This document shows, in pieces, positions 7,540-17,400 of a stretch of DNA of 64,000 nt. Each line of letters begins with the position of its first letter. Within the stretch, counting starts at the first letter, position 1. The position numbers were made by a program, and so were the translations under genes. Source of the stretch: UBA2705 sp963977125 (lineage in GTDB: Bacteria; Pseudomonadota; Alphaproteobacteria; Micavibrionales; Micavibrionaceae). Under the pieces are notes generated by a model that worked only from the letters and a program-made list of their open reading frames with translations, was not told the DNA's origin and made no database searches. Location of the stretch: positions 140,279 through 204,278 of the forward strand of contig CAXBNJ010000006.1 of assembly GCA_963977125.1 (NCBI GenBank), given 5' to 3'.

Positions 7540-10350
7540 CTAACTGGACAAAGTTATCCGACTCTTGAACAGCAAGCAAATCCGTTTTTCGGTTTCAATA
7601 ATGGCAAATAGCCCTATACCGATACCAATAATCAGTATGCCATCCCAGAACGGTACAGAGGCCGTGGCAAAGACAGCTTGCAGTGGTGGTAAGTAAGTAA
7701 TCGCGAGTTGTGCCATAGTGATCACGCCAACCACCATCCACAGCACTTTAGTGCCGCGTATCGCTTGCCATGTCAGCGACGTGCCATAAATGTTGCGGAT
7801 GAAAAACAGATGGAAAATTTCCATCACCACCAGCGTGTTAAGAGAAATAGTGCGGGCGAGCTCCAGTGAGTATCCTCGATCAGTCGCGAAGTGGTACATG
7901 CCAAATACACCGCAAAGAAACAAAGTGGATACGAGCACCATATGCCAGACAAGTCTACCAGTTAGTAACGGCTCATGACGGGGGCGCGGCGGGCGACGCA
8001 TAGTGTTTTTTTCCATTGGTTCAAAAGCTAGCGCAATCCCCAATGTAACGGCCGTAATCAGGTTGATCCAGAGGATTTGAACCGGTGTAATCGGCAATGT
8101 CAGCCCCATAAGCAATGCCACGATGATCGTCATTGCTTCACCTGCGTTAGTCGGCAGTGTCCAGCTGATAACTTTAGTGATGTTGTCATAGACAGTGCGG
8201 CCCTCACGCACGGCGGCGGCAATAGAAACAAAGTTATCATCGGCAAGTACAAGGTCGGCGGCTTCCTTGGCGGCTTCTGATCCTTTTTGTCCCATAGCTA
8301 TCCCCGCATCAGCACGTTTCAGGGCGGGCGCATCATTCACACCATCCCCGGTCATTGCTACCGTCATACCCTGTGATTGTAGCGCCATGACAAGCCGTAA
8401 TTTATGTTCCGGACTGGTGCGGGCGAAAATATCACAATTCAGCACCGCTTCGCGCAATGATGCATCCCCCATACCGTCCAAATCGGCACCAGTGAGCACT
8501 TTATCAGCATTTTGAAGTCCAATCTGCTTACCGATAGCGGCAGCGGTTTTTGCGTGATCGCCAGTGATCATTTTCACCCGAATACCTGCGCCACGGCACT
8601 CCGCCACGGCGGCAATGGCTTCCCTGCGCGGTGGATCGATCATTCCCACCAGGCCAAGTAGAGTTAAGCTTTTTACGTCGGACGGCTCCAGCACTGTCTG
8701 TTCGTACTTTGCTGACTTGACGGCAAAGGCTAGAACACGCTGGCCAAGCGCCGCGATACTATCTGCTTTATCACGCCAATAATTTCCATCTAATGGTTCT
8801 TCCGCGCCATTCGCCCCCCGTTGATTTTGGCACATGCCCAAAATTCGTTCTGGTGCACCTTTGACAAAGACCAAAGCATGGCGTTCATTTTCATCGACGG
8901 CATCATGGTTCAGCGTCGCCATGAAGCGATGCTGGGAATCAAAGGGGATAACGTCAGTGCGTCTCCAGATTGACTGCTCCTTACGCGCATTGACACCCAT
9001 TTTCCCCGCAAAGGCAAGCAGTGCACCCTCCATAGGGTCGCCTTCCACATGCCACACATCATCACACTCACGTAAGCAGGCGTCGTTACAAAGCGCCGAA
9101 GCTCGGGCTAATTCTTCCAATACAGCATGCTCAGTCGACGAAACATGGGCTTCGTCCAGCTTCAATGCGCCCTTGGGCTCATAGCCCGTCCCATCCAAAG
9201 TAAATAAATACTGGTGCGTTAGCACTGAAGCGACCATCATCTCATTGCGGGTCAGCGTACCAGTTTTGTCCGTACAGATGACCGACACTGAGCCTAGAGT
9301 TTCAATAGAAGGCAAACGCCGCACAATCGCATTGCGACGGGCCATAGCCTGTACCCCAATGGCCAGTGTAATGGTCAGTACGGCAGGCAGCCCTTCAGGA
9401 ATGGCTGCAACAGATAATCCAACCACCGCCATAAACATTTCATTGAAATCGTGATGTCCAACAAAATAACCATAGGTCAGCAGCAACGCCGCAATCAGCA
9501 AAATAAATACTGTCAGCCACTTCGAAAAATCTCCCATTTGTGAAACCAGCGGCGTGGTGAGCGTTTCCACTTCCGATAGCAAGTTACTAATACGGCCGAT
9601 TTCCGTATCCTTCCCTGTGGCCACGACAACCCCTTTTGCTTGGCCACGCGTCACCAAAGTCCCTGAAAATGCCATGCAAGAGCGCTCAGCCAATGGTATA
9701 CCCCCCGCTACTGGTTTGTTATGTTTATCTACGGGGACGGATTCCCCAGTAAGAATAGCCTCTTGCACCGACATGCCGTGCGCCGTAAGCAATCGTAGGT
9801 CAGCGGGCACTTTATCTCCTGCTTCTAGGAGTGCAATGTCGCCAGGAACCAATTGCTCACCTTCAATGCTTATACGCTCACCCCCGCGCATAACATTGGC
9901 GTGAGGCGCCAGCATATAACGGATAGCGTCCATAGCCTTTTCGGCTTTACCTTCCTGAATACAGCCGATAAGGGCGTTGGCCACCACCACAGCTAAAATT
10001 ACAAAGGTATCGATCCAGTGCCCCAAAATAGCCGTGACAACGGAAGAACAGATCAGCACATAGATCAAGATGTTGTGAAAGTGCAGCAGGAAACGTACAA
10101 TAATACTGCGCCTAGCCGATTCTGGCAGGCGGTTAGCCCCGTATTTTATAAGCCGTGCCTGAGCCTCACGCTCACTCAAACCATTAAGAGATGTCTCCAA
10201 CTCCGCCAGTGCAGTATCTATAGATTCTCTATGCCATAGGGTGTGCATTTCATTTTCGGTTTCAGCCTTGGTGGAAAGGGTAATAAAGTCTTCTGTCTGT
10301 TGAGCGGATAGATTGTGCCCCTTAGGGGCTTTGTGCATATGTTGATCCAT
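7540..10350 (-). CDS. P2-type cation-transporting ATPase (HAD-IC family)
   Basis: This 936-residue pump carries a cation-ATPase N domain (about 45-110) and the actuator TGES motif in ILTGESVPVDK. It has M4 PEGLP, the phosphorylation site DKTGTLT, the nucleotide-domain KGAPE, and TGDGVNDAPAL in the hinge. M5-M10 form the C-terminal membrane block. M5 NAGE and M6 NLITAV resemble the CtpF/PacL-like bacterial branch. The position of the Ca2+-ligating Asp of SERCA M6 is Ala here, so Ca2+ transport should not be assumed. AAGGA lies 5' of the ATG with a slightly long spacer; an internal ATG at residue 36 is an alternative start. It is the only minus-strand gene between 4.7 and 11.4 kb. Confidence 0.93.
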   Translation of the reverse strand: MDQHMHKAPKGHNLSAQQTEDFITLSTKAETENEMHTLWHRESIDTALAELETSLNGLSEREAQARLIKYGANRLPESARRSIIVRFLLHFHNILIYVLICSSVVTAILGHWIDTFVILAVVVANALIGCIQEGKAEKAMDAIRYMLAPHANVMRGGERISIEGEQLVPGDIALLEAGDKVPADLRLLTAHGMSVQEAILTGESVPVDKHNKPVAGGIPLAERSCMAFSGTLVTRGQAKGVVVATGKDTEIGRISNLLSEVETLTTPLVSQMGDFSKWLTVFILLIAALLLTYGYFVGHHDFNEMFMAVVGLSVAAIPEGLPAVLTITLAIGVQAMARRNAIVRRLPSIETLGSVSVICTDKTGTLTRNEMMVASVLTHQYLFTLDGTGYEPKGALKLDEAHVSSTEHAVLEELARASALCNDACLRECDDVWHVEGDPMEGALLAFAGKMGVNARKEQSIWRRTDVIPFDSQHRFMATLNHDAVDENERHALVFVKGAPERILGMCQNQRGANGAEEPLDGNYWRDKADSIAALGQRVLAFAVKSAKYEQTVLEPSDVKSLTLLGLVGMIDPPRREAIAAVAECRGAGIRVKMITGDHAKTAAAIGKQIGLQNADKVLTGADLDGMGDASLREAVLNCDIFARTSPEHKLRLVMALQSQGMTVAMTGDGVNDAPALKRADAGIAMGQKGSEAAKEAADLVLADDNFVSIAAAVREGRTVYDNITKVISWTLPTNAGEAMTIIVALLMGLTLPITPVQILWINLITAVTLGIALAFEPMEKNTMRRPPRPRHEPLLTGRLVWHMVLVSTLFLCGVFGMYHFATDRGYSLELARTISLNTLVVMEIFHLFFIRNIYGTSLTWQAIRGTKVLWMVVGVITMAQLAITYLPPLQAVFATASVPFWDGILIIGIGIGLFAIIETEKRICLLFKSRITLSS

Positions 10351-10687
10351 AATAGAGGATATCCTTATCTTGCGTAATACTCATCAAATAGGAACTCTGC
10401 TGCGCTATGATTTTTCTTCATCTGTAGGAAGTACAAGAACATCAATAGCGCATAATGCCCTCTTCTCTTAAGGTTTTCGGCAGCGGAGACATCTGATTTT
10501 GCGGTGGCTGACTGCAATGAAAAGCCATATCAAAACAGGCGGTTCGTGGTATAGCCTCATGCGAGTGAATGTGCATTCGCGAGACCTAAGGATCGACCTA
10601 TTTTATTGTTAAGAGTGAGATTCATAGCTCAATAAAGATTCCTCGATTATTTCACTTTACCTTAAAGCAATAGCCCACTCGCCTGTC
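10351..10687. other. Intergenic region between divergent ATPase and quinone reductase genes
   Basis: About 340 bp with no credible coding frame. It must hold the ATPase promoter, but I could not place -35/-10 elements with confidence. A 12-bp palindrome (GAATGTGCATTC) at 10567-10578 is the only symmetric element noticed. Confidence 0.5.
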
Positions 10688-10701
10688 TTGATAGTTATCA
10701 A
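10688..10701. promoter_or_regulatory. FNR/ANR/FixK-type box 5 (TTGAT-AGTT-ATCAA)
   Basis: Perfect palindrome centred 40.5 bp before the ATG of the quinone reductase gene. A TTTAAATT -10-like sequence at 10721-10728 follows. A class II promoter would start transcription at or next to the A of the ATG, implying a leaderless mRNA. Confidence 0.83.
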
Positions 10702-10734
10702 GGCCCTCAACTATTTTTGGTTTAAATTATTGGA

Positions 10735-11322
10735 ATGAAAAATATTGTCATTATTCTTGGTCACCCTTCCAGCGTGCAATCAACATTTTGTAGTGCTATC
10801 GCACGCGCCTATGAAAATGGCGCGACTCACGCAGAACACGGAGTTTCGGTAATTGATATAGGGCAATTGCAGATACCGTTTTTTGAAGAAAAAACAGACT
10901 ATGAAAAAATTGGCTTATCTGCAGAGTTAAAAAACGCTCAGAATAAATTAAAAGCTGCTGAACATTGGGTCATCATATACCCGCTTTGGGTAGGCTCCAT
11001 GCCTGCCAAGCTTAAGGCCTTTTTTGAATGGGTAATGGAGCCTGGATTCGCATATAGTGCAGAAACGCTGAACAATCCATTTGCAGAAAAATTACTGCGC
11101 TGTAAATCGGCGCATATTATAATGACGATGGGCATGCCATCTTGGTATTACCGCTGGATCTATCATGCACATTCTTTAAAGTCTTTAGAAAAAAATATGC
11201 TTAAATTTTATGGGATATCCCCTATACGTAAAACATTATTAGGTTCAGTTGATTTTGTTAGTGATAGTCAAAGAGTATTATGGCTCGACCGCATTAAGCG
11301 TTATGGTAATCAAGCGGCTTGA
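10735..11322 (+). CDS. NAD(P)H dehydrogenase (quinone)-like flavodoxin-fold protein
   Basis: This 195-residue protein of the flavodoxin_2/KefF-like family has an N-terminal FMN phosphate loop (GHPSSVQST), a YPLWVGSMPAKLKAFFEWV segment near residues 82-100, and PGFAY. These match two-electron quinone reductases and KefF-type ancillary subunits. The length fits the family. There is almost no ribosome binding site before the ATG and an FNR-type box sits 41 bp upstream, so the transcript may be leaderless. It probably acts in the cytoplasm in quinone detoxification or redox balance under low oxygen. Confidence 0.9.
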   Translation: MKNIVIILGHPSSVQSTFCSAIARAYENGATHAEHGVSVIDIGQLQIPFFEEKTDYEKIGLSAELKNAQNKLKAAEHWVIIYPLWVGSMPAKLKAFFEWVMEPGFAYSAETLNNPFAEKLLRCKSAHIIMTMGMPSWYYRWIYHAHSLKSLEKNMLKFYGISPIRKTLLGSVDFVSDSQRVLWLDRIKRYGNQAA

Positions 11323-11375
11323 TATTGTTGAAGGAAGCTATTTAAATTTAATAAATACATATTTAAAATAATAAA

Positions 11376-11400
11376 AAGGCGAGACATTTTGTCCCGCCTT
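11376..11400 (-). terminator. Intrinsic terminator of the tpsA adhesin gene
   Basis: AAGGCGaGAC and GTCcCGCCTT form a stem (one mismatch) about 30 bp after the adhesin stop. On the minus strand it is followed by TTTTTATTATTTT, a strong terminator for the minus-strand gene. Confidence 0.8.
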
Positions 11401-11428
11401 AATCATATCAATTTATAATCTCTCAGAT

Positions 11429-14400
11429 TTACAAAGCAGAAGCTGTGCTACAACCCGAAGCTTGTGCAAGGCTTTGGCCGTCAAATGATCCACCAAAGCT
11501 AAAGCTTGAAACTTTACCGCCAGATGCATTGCTTACAGCATCACCCCAGCAAGAAACTTCCTCAGCAGAACCTTCATCACCTGCGGCTGGTTCAATATTG
11601 CTTAAGCTTTCTGCAGTCTCATCACCGCCTGCGGCTGGTGTAAGATTGTTCAAACCCGCGGCACTAAAGCCTTGGATGCCGCCTGTAGGTTGTTGAATAA
11701 ATGGAAGGCTCGAAATTGTAACTTGAAGGTTACCATTCGCACCCGCAAAGGCACCAAATGTATTGAAGAAGTCTTCAATATTCTCAATGGAGTTCTCAAC
11801 CGGAACAAAGCCAGTAAAGAGCTGCCCGCTCGAGTTTATCGGTGCATCATCAGCATCATAAATACGGTCTTCAAGGAAGTCCAATTGAGCCTGCGTCAGA
11901 ATACCACTGGCTGGTGGAGTAAAGCCGTCAAAGTTAGCCCCTAAACCGTTAATGACTAATGGATCACCACTTACTGGATCTATGATAGAGCCAAATTCAA
12001 AGCGCGTATAAAAACTATCTGCGTTCAAAAAGCCCTCAAAGACTGTCGCGCCAATTGTTTGACCAACAATTGTAAGGTCACTTGGTGCGCCATCAAATTG
12101 CAAACCAACTGGCGTAGCAAAAGCCGTGTTGATAAACGTATTCGGGTTAGTCAAAGAGCTGATATCAATGTTGCCTTGTTCGAAACGTGCACCGACTTTG
12201 GCATCCGTAACTGTGTTACCTTCTAAAATAACGCTGCCTATATTACGGCTGTCACCTTGACTAAAGATATCAAGGAAAGCAATGGCCCCGCCTTCATTAA
12301 AATCGTCACCTATATTGGGGATATCGTCAAAATCAGGGAAGTCTCCTTCTTTAAAGCGACCCTCTCCGATAAGGATACCATATTCGTTAACCGCCGTAAT
12401 GGTGTTGTCAATAATCGACAGGCTATTAAAGCCAGTAGCATGAATACCATTAGATCCTATAACAGATATGGCGTTATCCTGAATAAGTCCTGATCCTACG
12501 CCATAGAGATATGTGGAGATACCGTCATCTTGCGCATTGGTTATGGTGTTGCCTGAAATTTCCAAGCTATCAACATAATTCGCCGTTATACCGTTTCCGC
12601 CGAGATCAGAAAAACTATTATTACCAATCAACAATGTTTGACCGTGGCCATTATCGTTGTAACCATCAGCGAATATACCGTCGTCTCCAGCCCCAATAAC
12701 CGTGTTACCTGTAACGATAGCGTCATCGAAAGCTTCCAAATAAATACCATTAGCACCGATTGTGCCTGTTGTACCGATGAGGTTGGCATCAATAGTCAAT
12801 ACGCCCACGTCAACAGCACTAATGCCATCCAACTTGGTGTTATCGATGGTGTTACCGCTAACATTGATTGCTGTGCCGTCTTCAATTGAAATACCGCTCA
12901 ATCTTTTCACGCCATCAACTATGTTGTTAATGATTGCACTATTCGTCAGGTTTTTCGCGAAGATCGCTGTACGTTTAGAATTTGTAACCGCGTTATTCTC
13001 AACCGTTACATTATCACTACCGCGAACTGTAATACCATTGCCGCTTTTGTTGATGGTATTGCTCAGAATGCCCGCGCCGCCGATAACCGCGTCATCGCTT
13101 CTCTTCACATGAATGCCTGTGCCTTTGGCTTTTGTTACATTATTTGATTGTATAAGAACGCTATCGCTTTGGCTAACCTCGATACCATTATCACCTGATG
13201 AAGCAACAATATTATTAAGAATCTTACCTGCACGAACATGATCAACGTCGATACCGTCGCCACCATTAAAGCTTACAGTGTTACCTTCTGCTGTGAACGC
13301 CACGGAAACATCTGATACTGAAATACCGTCATTATCCGTATCGCTAACATTATTAAGACTAACATTTGCAATGCGAGCACCCTCAATATCAATACCGTTA
13401 TTGCCGATCAGAGAAATATTATTATCTCTTACAGAGACCCATGCCGTATTCATAAGGTCAATACCGTTATTCTGCGCGTGAGACACGACATTCTCTTTTA
13501 CAGAAACAGCGCCATTATCTTCGCCATGGATACCGTCACGAGCGACACCCTTTACTGTATTCAGCTCAATACGCGCAGCCGATGTGTTATATAAGCTGAT
13601 ACCGTCATTATCAGCATGTTTCACATTATTGTTAAGAATGTCGGTATTAAAGGAACTGTCTACGGAAATACCGTTATGACCAACCCAATTAATTGTATTA
13701 CCTGCAATGTTAGCACTTGAACCGAAGAAACCAGAACCACTATTCACAATATGGATACCATCTTGGCCTGTAGATTTAGAGAATAGGCCGTTTGTAATTG
13801 TGTTATTTGTGATTTCTACACCATCACGTCTCCAACCACTGAAAATGCTGGCCTGTGCGCCGCTATTTTCCGCGTAGATACCATGACGGCCAGCCCCTGT
13901 TGAGTTTGGAAGACCACCAATAATAGTGTTGTTATTAATAACCGCTTCACGGTTGTTCACAACATGGATACCATCATTGCCAGCGCCATTCGCCCATACA
14001 AGACCGCCTTGGATTGTGTTGTCATCAATATTTGCATTACGACCACCACTGATATGAATACCATCATTGCCAGCACCAGAAGATATGCCGTTACCAATTA
14101 TATTGCCGGCGACATCAAGCGTGTTGGATGATGATGCGTAAATACCGTGATTACCGATAGACCAAAGCGTATTGTTCAAAACATCAACATTATGGCTAGA
14201 AAGAACATTAATACCGTTCAATGCTGCATTGCTGATCGCGTTATTTTGAATGATCGCATTATGGCTTGGGTTAAGATATATACCGTTTCCGCCGATATTT
14301 TGGATTGTGTTTGTATCAATATTCGCCCCGTTAGAAGACGTCACATGGATACCATCAGAACCGGCGCTTTTACCAGATATGCCTAGACCAATTCGACCAC

Positions 14401-17400
14401 TTAGCAGTTGGTTATTTGTGATCTGGGCTGCCGCGCTGTTGTTTACATTGATAGCGTAACGATTTGCGCCATTACCGCCATTCGTTAAGAAACCAGCATT
14501 GCCACCTTTAATTGTGTTGTTATCAATTGTAAGGTTGGTTGTACCATTCACATTAATACCATCACGGCCGGCGCCTTTGGTGCCATTAGAGCCCCCTCTA
14601 CCATTTGTACCATAGACTGTGTTTGTGGTGATAAGAACGTCATCCCCATTAACAATCTGGATACCGTCATTGGTAATATTTGTAATTTTGTTATCTATGA
14701 TTTGGACCTGATCACTATCATTAACAGCAATACCAATTTGTGAATTTTTTATAGTATTACGATCAAGGGTCACGTCTTGTACGCCGCCATAGACATTAAT
14801 GCCTGCCGCTGTCGCCCCATCAACCTCGTTGATTGATAAGGTTGCGTCATTCACATTATTTCCAACCGCAATACCATAGCCGCCAGTGGTCACTATATCA
14901 CTATCTGTAATGGTCAAGCCCGTGAGTGTTGCAGGGTTTCCTGAATAAGAAGAACCGTCATTACGAGCCTTAACAGTTATCGCATTGCCGCTCGCTGTTG
15001 TGCCACTGTTACGGATTTTTGTGCTATCTATAGCGATATTTTGATAAACACCATATTTCAAGTTGATATCAATACCTGCAGCAGCACTTCCACCTGTTGT
15101 ACCGCTATTTATTACAGAAACATTCGTGAAGCTTGCGTTATCTAGTTTCTCAACATAAATACCTTTTTTAGCATTATCATTAAATGTCGTGTCTGTGACC
15201 GTTACATTAGTAACTATGCTAGGTGCATTTTTGCTTTGTGCAAAGTGCCATCCTTCAACATTGCCATCAAAATGGCTGTTTGCGACGGTCAGGCCATCCA
15301 CATTAGAAATACTTTCAATTTTTAGACCAACTGTGCTGTTCTTCGCAGCAATATCATCCATCGCAATGTTATCAGCATCGCCTTTTACTTCTATTGCGTA
15401 TGTATAATTATCGATATTCATACCGCTCAGAGAAATATCATCTGCTTTGATTTGAATGCCTGTACCCGTCCCTGTGCCAAGTAATGTGGTTGCTATATCC
15501 GTTCCTGTGCCTATGACGCTAAGCGCTTTGTTAATAACAACATTTTCACTGAATATGCCTGCGCCAACGTTAACGATGCCAGATGCTGCTATATCAACGC
15601 CGTCTTGGATTTGTGCTGAATCATTTTCAACATTCACCAAAGTGGCTGTACCATCAAGGTCACCTGTTGTTTTTATATCAGCCCCTAAATTAACCTGAGG
15701 TGCGTCAAAATGTCCGTTACCATCAGCAAGGTTTATATTAGCGCCAAAATCAACATCAATAAGCGCGGGAGACGTAACGCTGAGTGCCCCACCATTTGTA
15801 CTCACAGACGATGTGCTTAGGAAATTCAAAGCGCCGCTTTTTTCTGTTAGTGAAATATCACCACCTGTAGTCGACAGCGCCCCCGCAACATTTACGCCAT
15901 TATTATCAACCAGCGTAAACCCGCCATTACTCCAGTTCCCCGCACCTGTGACGAAGTCATAGATCGTGCCAACGTCATTATTTGCCCCTTGAAGAACAAC
16001 ATCAGCTTGTGATGTGCCGCTTATGCCCTCAGCAAACAATGTGCTGCTTGTGTCTTGGTAAACGCGTTTTGTATCAAAATTAACTAGGCCACCATTAACG
16101 ATGCTAGAATATTTTAACTGCACTTGTGAGCCAGAAAGGTCAATATTGCCCGCAGAGGCATCAATGTCGCCTTTTACGATCAGGCCACCAGAATGAGAAG
16201 CTAATGTAACTGTACCACCATTCGTTTGGATGGAACTTGCACTAGAAACATCTAGAGCATGCGCCCATGTTGTGCCTTTACTGTCGATGTTAATGCTGCC
16301 GTCACCATGTGCTAAATTTTTATCTGTTCCAGATGTGCTGATGGCGCCATTAATATTCAAGCCATTATTATCAACCAAGCGGAACTGACCATTGCTGTAT
16401 GTCGCCGCACCTGTTGTGAAGTTACCCAAGGTAGCAATGTCGTTGTTTACGCCATCAAAAAATGCGCCGGCATTTGTTGTACCGGTCAAAATGTTCGCAG
16501 TAATAATGCTGTTGACCCCTTGAGTCACCAAGCCTGCTGAAATATCCAACTGATTAGCATTTACATTTGAAAGGCCGTTCAGTTTGAGCTGACGTGCGCT
16601 AACGGTGACGCCACCAGTACTCGCATCAACAAGGCCAGCCACGGTCGTAAAGCCGCCAGCTGTTCCGTTAGAATCTAGAGTAATATTGCCGCCTCCGGAA
16701 ACAATGCTGCCGCTGGCAAGAACATCAATAGATTGATTAAAAGCTGTGCTTTCTGTTTTTAGAAGGACATCGCCACCTAATGTGCTCACTGTACCGGCAA
16801 TATCAAACCCATCGACATCAACCAGAGTAAAGCCACCATTATCGTTTATACTGCCTGTGTTAAAGTCAGCAATGGCTTTTACTTCATTCTGTCCGATTAA
16901 CAATGCACTGAAATTGGTAGAACCACTCAGTGTAGAGGCTATAATTTTACTCTGCGCATTTTGTGATATATTACGGTTAGACTGCAAATTCACGTTTTCG
17001 CCTTGTAGAGTACCATGACCATAAAATTCTATACGATCCCCATCCGCTTGAATGTTACCGTTGCCCGCATAAACTTTCCCATTAATGGCCACCTTAGTAT
17101 TTTGGCCAGTCAGATTAACGTCTCCATTGTGTGAAGAGATTTCTGAGCCTACGCGAATATATACGCCTGTATCCCAGAAGTTTTGGCCACCACCCGTTAA
17201 CGCAACATTACCGCCATTGCTGTCTATATTAGCCGTAATAGAGTTTTGATCCGTTGCTTCAGCCGTGATATTTCCACCTTGTGTGGTTACATTTCCTAGA
17301 AAGTCAATCGCGCCATTTTGTGTAGTGATATTAATATCACCAGATTGAGTTTCCAAAGCTGATAAAATAATGTTGGAGGCTTGATCGCCAGCAGTCGCAC

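Noticed and set aside
7790..9904. Series of plus-strand open frames across the P-type ATPase gene
   Set aside because: All lie opposite a full-length, motif-complete ATPase and lack ribosome binding sites and similarity to known proteins.
10567..10578. Palindrome GAATGTGCATTC in the ATPase/quinone reductase gap
   Set aside because: Single 12-bp copy with no second site and no clear relation to a promoter; chance occurrence is plausible.
11429..12400. Possible contact-dependent inhibition toxin at the adhesin C-terminus
   Set aside because: No VENN/PT-type pretoxin motif, no nuclease-like domain and no small immunity gene downstream; the next gene is a convergent quinone reductase.
12385..15470. 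Recurring ATACCGTCATT-like motif considered as a CRISPR or intergenic repeat array
   Set aside because: Spacing and sequence vary, and the repeat stays in frame with the PbH1 coils of the adhesin, so it is a coding repeat.
12257..15698. Many open frames on the plus strand opposite the adhesin gene
   Set aside because: They arise from the repetitive composition of the beta-helix coding region. They have no ribosome binding sites and their translations resemble no protein family.
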